From CAZVLE01 sp964627855 (GTDB lineage: Bacteria > Bacillota > Dethiobacteria > DTU022): a stretch of 18,520 nucleotides of DNA. How positions within the stretch are numbered: position 1 is the first letter of the stretch; every line of letters starts with the position of its first letter. Positions 14,742-18,520 of this stretch are shown piece by piece. The position numbers and the translations under genes are program-made. The stretch lies in NCBI GenBank assembly GCA_964627855.1, contig CAZVLE010000040.1:1-18520 (forward strand), in the 5' to 3' direction. The notes under the pieces were generated by a model, which had not been told where the DNA came from, ran no database searches, and worked only from the letters and a program-made list of their open reading frames with translations.

Positions 14742-15086
14742 ATGCCATACCAGAAGCTGAGTCGAAAAAGCGGCCCCAGGCGAGCCCTGTTGCGCGGCCT
14801 GGTTACATCGTTTTTAAAAGCCGGCAAAGTGGAGACAACCGAAGCCAAGGCCAAAGCGATTCGTCCCCTGGCTGAAAAAATGATCACCCTGGCTAAGAAA
14901 GGCGACCTGCATTCCCGCAGGCAGGCCCTGGCCTATTTGCTGGATGAAGATGTTGTGACCAATCTGTTCGAAAAGATCGGTCCGAAAATGGAGGATCGGG
15001 AAGGCGGTTACACACGTATTGTCCAGAAGGGCCCGCGTCGTGGTGATGGCGCTCCCATGGTTCTTTTGGAACTTGTATCCGAATAA
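14742..15086 (+). CDS. rplQ: 50S ribosomal protein L17
   Basis: L17 lies near the tunnel exit and helps 50S assembly. The 114-residue product starts MPYQKLSRKSGPRRALLRGL, then VTSFLKAGKVETTEAKAKAI and EKMITLAKKGDLHSRRQALA, and ends GDGAPMVLLELVSE. The ATG follows CAAGGAGGAAA (14725-14735). It closes the ribosomal part of the cluster; the first ECF gene begins only seven bases after its stop, with no terminator between. Confidence 0.97.
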   Translation: MPYQKLSRKSGPRRALLRGLVTSFLKAGKVETTEAKAKAIRPLAEKMITLAKKGDLHSRRQALAYLLDEDVVTNLFEKIGPKMEDREGGYTRIVQKGPRRGDGAPMVLLELVSE

Positions 15087-15093
15087 TTAATTG

Positions 15094-15954
15094 ATGGACA
15101 GCCGTTCTGCAAATATTATTGAAGCAAGAGCCCTGGTTTACAGATATTCCGGAGAAGGCCAGGATTCTATACCGGCTGTTTGCGGAATTGATCTTACCGT
15201 GCGAAGAGGGGAATACCTGGCCCTGATTGGCCCAAACGGCTCCGGAAAAACAACTTTACTAAAATTGTTTAATGCCCTGCTGGCACCCTCCACTGGAGAG
15301 GTCCTGGTTGAGGGCATTTCTACTTTTGAGGAAGATAAACTGCCATTAATTCGCCGCACCTGCGGTATGATCTTCCAGAATCCTGACAACCAGATTGTTG
15401 CCACTACAGTTGAAGAAGATATTGCCTTTGGTCTGGAAAACCTCGCTTTGCCTTCACCTGAGATTAAAAAAAGGGTTGCCCAAGTGGCAGCCTTACTGGG
15501 ACTCGAAAAGTTGCTCCAGAAATCTCCTCACATGCTTTCAGGCGGTGAAAAGCAAAGGGTGGCCATCGGCGGGGTTCTGGCCATGCAGCCCCTTTGCATT
15601 CTCATGGATGAGCCGACGGCAATGCTCGATCCGGGCGGACGCAGTGATGTGTTGAAGACTGTACAGATGCTCAATCGTGAGCAGGGCCTGGCAGTGGTCC
15701 ATGTTACCCACTGTCCTGAAGAAGCTGCCTCGGCTGACCGCGTGGTTGTTTTGAACCAGGGTGGCTTGATCAGGGAAGGACCACCGGAAGAGATCCTTAC
15801 TGATCTTAGCTTTCTTCATAAACTCGGCCTTGAGGGTACAGCAGCCGCGGAACTGGCTGCTTTGCTGCGTGAAGATGGTTTCAGATTGCCGGCACGCTTA
15901 TTGCATCGACAGGAGTTGATTGATAGCCTGTGTACATCGGAACAAAACAGCTAG
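15094..15954 (+). CDS. ecfA1: ECF transporter ATPase EcfA1
   Basis: One of the two ATPases of the energy-coupling factor module that drives vitamin and metal-ion uptake by separate S-components. The 286-residue protein has Walker A GPNGSGKTT (G46-T54), the Q-loop FQNPDNQ with Q95 and Q100 region, the ABC signature LSGGEKQRVAIGG (148-160), Walker B ILMDEPTAMLDP with D172-E173, and the switch histidine H206. An adjacent in-frame TTG at 15091 is a possible alternative start. No good ribosome binding site is visible, so expression probably relies on ribosomes leaving rplQ. It overlaps ecfA2 by 25 bases. Confidence 0.94.
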   Translation: MDSRSANIIEARALVYRYSGEGQDSIPAVCGIDLTVRRGEYLALIGPNGSGKTTLLKLFNALLAPSTGEVLVEGISTFEEDKLPLIRRTCGMIFQNPDNQIVATTVEEDIAFGLENLALPSPEIKKRVAQVAALLGLEKLLQKSPHMLSGGEKQRVAIGGVLAMQPLCILMDEPTAMLDPGGRSDVLKTVQMLNREQGLAVVHVTHCPEEAASADRVVVLNQGGLIREGPPEEILTDLSFLHKLGLEGTAAAELAALLREDGFRLPARLLHRQELIDSLCTSEQNS

Positions 15955-16790
15955 TTCACACCTACATGCCAGGGACTCCTTTTGCAGCCGAAGCGCTGAA
16001 AGAAGTAACTTTTAGCCTTGAGAAAGGGCAATTTACCCTGATCATCGGTGCTTCCGGTTCCGGCAAGTCAACCTTGATTCAACATCTTAACGGGTTGCTG
16101 AAGCCGCTTTCAGGCCTGGTCTACTTTAAGGACCACCCTGTTGGCAGCAACAAAGAAGAATTACTGCGCCTGAGGAGAAAGATTGGACTGGTTTTTCAGA
16201 TGCCGGAAGAACAGTTTTTTTCAGAATCTGTATATGATGAGGTTGCCTTTGCGCCACGCAATCTCGGCCTGACAGAAGATGCTGTCAGCACCAGAGTTAC
16301 AGAATCCCTGGCCAGGGTGGGGTTAACTGATCAAACCCTCCAGGAGAGGCATCCTTTTCACCTGAGTGCCGGGCAGAAACGTCTCGTTGCTATCGCAGCC
16401 GTACTTTCTCTCGATCCGGAAGTGCTGATTCTTGATGAACCGACCGCCGGACTTGACCCGGGCAGCAGGGCTAACCTTCGCAATTTGCTGGAAGACCTTA
16501 AATGTAACCTTGGTCTGACTGTCATTGTCTCGACTCATCATCTCGATACCCTGGCAGGCCTTGCTGATCAGGTTATGGTGCTTGAGAATGGCAGATTAAT
16601 CTTAAGCGGCCCGACTGTGGAAGTATTTTCACAGCGTCGGCAATTATCTGAACTGGGGCTGGTTTTGCCGGCGGTTACCGAAGTAATGCATGATCTGTCT
16701 GACAAAAACCTTCCTGTTAATACAGCTGTATATACTCTGCAGGCAGCCAGGCTTGAATTGAAAAAGCTGAAAGGGCAGTGTCGATTATGA
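15930..16790 (+). CDS. ecfA2: ECF transporter ATPase EcfA2
   Basis: The partner ATPase of EcfA1, about 286 residues. Walker A is GASGSGKST (G40-T48), the Q-loop FQMPEEQFF has Q90 and the EcfA2-type PEEQ, Walker B is LILDEPTAGLDP with D169-E170, and the switch histidine is H203. The signature reads LSAGQKRLVAI (145-155) with A147 where the family nearly always has glycine. The GTG at 15930 is taken as start, with AGGAG at 15911-15915; the next in-frame ATG (residue 13) would lose the first beta strand. The stop overlaps the ecfT ATG as ATGA. Confidence 0.93.
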   Translation: MYIGTKQLVHTYMPGTPFAAEALKEVTFSLEKGQFTLIIGASGSGKSTLIQHLNGLLKPLSGLVYFKDHPVGSNKEELLRLRRKIGLVFQMPEEQFFSESVYDEVAFAPRNLGLTEDAVSTRVTESLARVGLTDQTLQERHPFHLSAGQKRLVAIAAVLSLDPEVLILDEPTAGLDPGSRANLRNLLEDLKCNLGLTVIVSTHHLDTLAGLADQVMVLENGRLILSGPTVEVFSQRRQLSELGLVLPAVTEVMHDLSDKNLPVNTAVYTLQAARLELKKLKGQCRL

Positions 16791-17584
16791 GTCGCAGTAT
16801 TACACTGGGCCAATATCTGCCCGGGAATAGCTTTATGCACCGGCTGAACCCCCGGGTGAAATTATTAGCTTTAATGCTGGTCCTCGTATTGTTGTTCAGC
16901 CTGCGAACTTATAGCGGAATGGTAACCATATTTATTTTTGCCCTGATCCTGATCTTCCTAACCCGGGTACCCTTAGGCTATTTCTTGCGGGGTTTGAAAC
17001 CGATTCTTTATATTGCTATTTTTGCCCTTATAATTTACCTTTTTTTTACCAGGGGCGGGGTTGTTATTTTCCGTCTTGGCTTCATTAGTGTTGAGTCTGC
17101 CGGGGTGCAGGAAGGTTTTTTTGTTATAACCCGGCTGATTACCCTGGTGCTCTTTTCTCTGTTAGTGACCCTTACCACTACACCGTTGTCGCTTACCTAC
17201 GCCATGGGCTATTATTTACAACCACTGCGGCGTCTTGGCTTGCCTACTGAAGAGGTGGCCATGATCATGGCCATAGCCCTGCGTTTTATCCCCACCCTGA
17301 TGGAAGAGAGCCAGCGTCTAATGCGAGCCCAGATCTCCCGCGGAGCTGATTTTGAAAGCGGCTCCTTTTTTCAGCGGGCTAAAAACATGGTTCCGCTGAT
17401 CGTGCCTCTCTTTGTCAGTGCCTTTCGGCGTGCCGATGAGTTAGCCCTGGCCATGGAGTCCCGCGGTTACCGTCTTGGTGCCAGGCGCACCAGGATGCAC
17501 GAAGATGTGATCATGGCTTTTGATTGGGCTGTTTTGGTCCTGTTAGTGGTCCTGATCAGCGCAGGCTTCTATTTTCAGCTCTAA
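16787..17584 (+). CDS. ecfT: ECF transporter transmembrane protein EcfT
   Basis: The T-component links the two ATPases to interchangeable substrate-binding S-components in the membrane. The 265-residue protein has about five hydrophobic segments (for instance KLLALMLVLVLLFSL, GMVTIFIFALILIFL and ILYIAIFALIIYLFF). The two coupling-helix motifs are SRG at 184-186 (AQISRGADF) and SRG at 225-227 (AMESRGYRL). The ATG at 16787 overlaps the ecfA2 stop; a GTG at 16778 is possible but lies too close to the AAAGGG site at 16771. No S-component gene is present in the window, as expected for a group II module. Confidence 0.93.
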   Translation: MSRSITLGQYLPGNSFMHRLNPRVKLLALMLVLVLLFSLRTYSGMVTIFIFALILIFLTRVPLGYFLRGLKPILYIAIFALIIYLFFTRGGVVIFRLGFISVESAGVQEGFFVITRLITLVLFSLLVTLTTTPLSLTYAMGYYLQPLRRLGLPTEEVAMIMAIALRFIPTLMEESQRLMRAQISRGADFESGSFFQRAKNMVPLIVPLFVSAFRRADELALAMESRGYRLGARRTRMHEDVIMAFDWAVLVLLVVLISAGFYFQL

Positions 17585-17594
17585 GGGGGTTTAG

Positions 17595-18350
17595 ATGTTT
17601 AACATCCTGATTCGGATTAGTTATGACGGAACTAACTACAGTGGCTTTCAGTTGCAGCACAATGCTACCACTATCCAGGAAAAGCTGGAACAAGCCCTTG
17701 GGGTTATCTACAAGCAACCCCTGCGCCTGATTGGTTCCGGGCGCACCGATGCCGGGGTTCATGCCCGCGGCCAGGTAGCCAATTTTAATGCTCCCTTTAA
17801 AATCGAAGTCGAAAAAATACCCCACGCCCTTAATGCTCTTCTCCCGCCAGACATTGTTGTGACCGGGGCGGAAGAAGTAGCAGCTGGTTTTCATGCCCGT
17901 TTCGCTGCCCGGGGTAAACACTATAGTTATACTATTGATTGCGCTCCCTTTCCCCAGGTTTTAAAAAGGCTTTACAGCTGGCATTTGCCCGATCCCCTAG
18001 ACCTGGAACTGATCAGGGAAGCAGCGCAGCTATTTCAGGGCACCCACGATTTCAAGGCCTACCAATCAGCTGGTGGAAAGATAACAGAAACAGAACGCAC
18101 CCTGGAAAAAGTTGCAGTTGAGAATTTTCCCGCCGCACAGTTAATAAGATTAAGCTTTGTCGGAAGCGGTTTTTTATACCATATGGTCCGTTTAATGACG
18201 GGCAGCCTGGTTCGGGTTGGCAGGGGGATGCTCACCCTGGCTGAGATTGAAGCCTCCCTTGCCGGGAACAACCCCACAGCAGCAGGACCTACCGCCCCGG
18301 CACACGGACTCTGCCTGGAAAAAGTCATCTACACCGGCCCAATAAGTTGA
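17595..18350 (+). CDS. truA: tRNA pseudouridine(38-40) synthase TruA
   Basis: TruA converts uridines 38-40 in the anticodon stem-loop of many tRNAs to pseudouridine. The 251-residue product has the N-terminal RISYDGTNYSGFQLQ, the catalytic loop GSGRTDAGVHARGQVANF with D52 as the nucleophile, GFHARFAARGKHYSYTI, FVGSGFLYHMVRLMTGSLVR and the C-terminal APAHGLCLEKVIY. AAGGGGG at 17583-17589 overlaps the ecfT stop. The last four residues and the stop fall inside the left arm of a strong palindrome, so the natural C-terminus may have been altered slightly by an insertion. Confidence 0.96.
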   Translation: MFNILIRISYDGTNYSGFQLQHNATTIQEKLEQALGVIYKQPLRLIGSGRTDAGVHARGQVANFNAPFKIEVEKIPHALNALLPPDIVVTGAEEVAAGFHARFAARGKHYSYTIDCAPFPQVLKRLYSWHLPDPLDLELIREAAQLFQGTHDFKAYQSAGGKITETERTLEKVAVENFPAAQLIRLSFVGSGFLYHMVRLMTGSLVRVGRGMLTLAEIEASLAGNNPTAAGPTAPAHGLCLEKVIYTGPIS

Positions 18351-18384
18351 AAAAAGTGTCAGACACAATTTTCAACTTATTGGG
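18338..18384. repeat. Long perfect palindrome overlapping the truA stop
   Basis: CCCAATAAGTTGAAAA (18338-18353) and TTTTCAACTTATTGGG (18369-18384) are perfect 16-base inverted arms. Between them GTGTC (18356-18360) and GACAC (18362-18366) form an inner stem, separated from the outer one by an AA/AA mismatch. The left arm contains the truA stop TGA (18348-18350). No U-run follows the stem on either strand, so it is not a standard intrinsic terminator. A hairpin built on a GTGTCAGACAC core looks like a REP-type or insertion-sequence end; that is an inference. Confidence 0.85.
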
Positions 18385-18520
18385 TGAGCCGATTATTTTG
18401 CCAAATAGTGTTTTTCAAGGCGAGCCATTTGCGATCATTGACAAGGCCTGATAAACAAGGCGTTTAAGGCGGCAACAAACACATTTTACCCCAAAGAGGG
18501 CCTTTAAAATGGGGGTTTTG
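18385..18520. other. Non-coding tail after truA
   Basis: No gene is recognisable. In many Firmicutes rplM and rpsI follow truA, but neither starts before the window ends. A TTGACA box is at 18438-18443 with only a weak TTTAAG (18463-18468) at a 19-base spacing. Near the end CCCCA (about 18489-18493) faces TGGGG (18510-18514) with an inner AAAG/CTTT and GTTTT after it, which might be part of a terminator or leader hairpin cut by the window edge. Confidence 0.3.

Noticed and set aside
18338..18384. The palindrome after truA as a Rho-independent terminator
   Set aside because: The stem is AT-rich at its centre and neither strand has a U-run after it, so it does not fit the standard form.
18377..18448. 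A minus-strand frame of about 24 codons reading DRKWLALKNTIWQN, ending beside the palindrome
   Set aside because: It might be the end of a decayed transposase, but it is very short, the plus strand is also open over it, and I do not recognise a family.

Overview
This window is a single, uninterrupted plus-strand run of 35 genes. It is the S10-spc-alpha ribosomal protein super-operon followed by an ECF-transporter energizing module and the tRNA pseudouridine synthase gene truA. The organism looks like a Gram-positive Firmicute of the class Clostridia. The evidence is the gene order (rpsJ to rplQ, then ecfA1-ecfA2-ecfT-truA), the zinc-binding short form of S14, a small KOW-domain protein between map and infA, rpsD inside the alpha cluster between rpsK and rpoA (in Bacillus subtilis rpsD lies elsewhere), strong AGGAGG-type ribosome binding sites before most genes, and frequent TTG and GTG starts (11 of 35). 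I cannot assign a genus from the sequence alone.

Layout. Positions 1-309 hold no gene: GC-rich hairpin repeats at 1-24 and 61-100, then a leader ending in the rpsJ ribosome binding site. The S10 section runs rpsJ-rplC-rplD-rplW-rplB-rpsS-rplV-rpsC-rplP-rpmC-rpsQ (310-5371). The spc section runs rplN-rplX-rplE-rpsZ-rpsH-rplF-rplR-rpsE-rpmD-rplO-secY (5423-10771). It continues into map, the KOW protein gene, infA and rpmJ (10782-12196). The alpha section is rpsM-rpsK-rpsD-rpoA-rplQ (12263-15086). Then come ecfA1-ecfA2-ecfT (15094-17584) and truA (17595-18350). The last 170 bases contain a strong palindrome overlapping the truA stop and no recognisable gene.

Function. The cluster supplies about half of the ribosomal proteins, translation initiation factor IF-1, the RNA polymerase alpha subunit, the SecY translocon channel and methionine aminopeptidase, so that transcription, translation, N-terminal processing and secretion are made together. 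The ECF module is the shared ATPase and T-component that powers vitamin or metal uptake with S-components encoded elsewhere. TruA modifies the tRNA anticodon stem-loop. Short gaps and several stop-start overlaps (rplD/rplW, rpsC/rplP, rplP/rpmC, ecfA1/ecfA2, ecfA2/ecfT) suggest translational coupling throughout.

I see no new biological system here. The points worth a second look are at the edges and in the detail: adk is absent from its usual place between secY and map, tuf is not directly upstream of rpsJ, and repeats or palindromes flank the operon at both ends.
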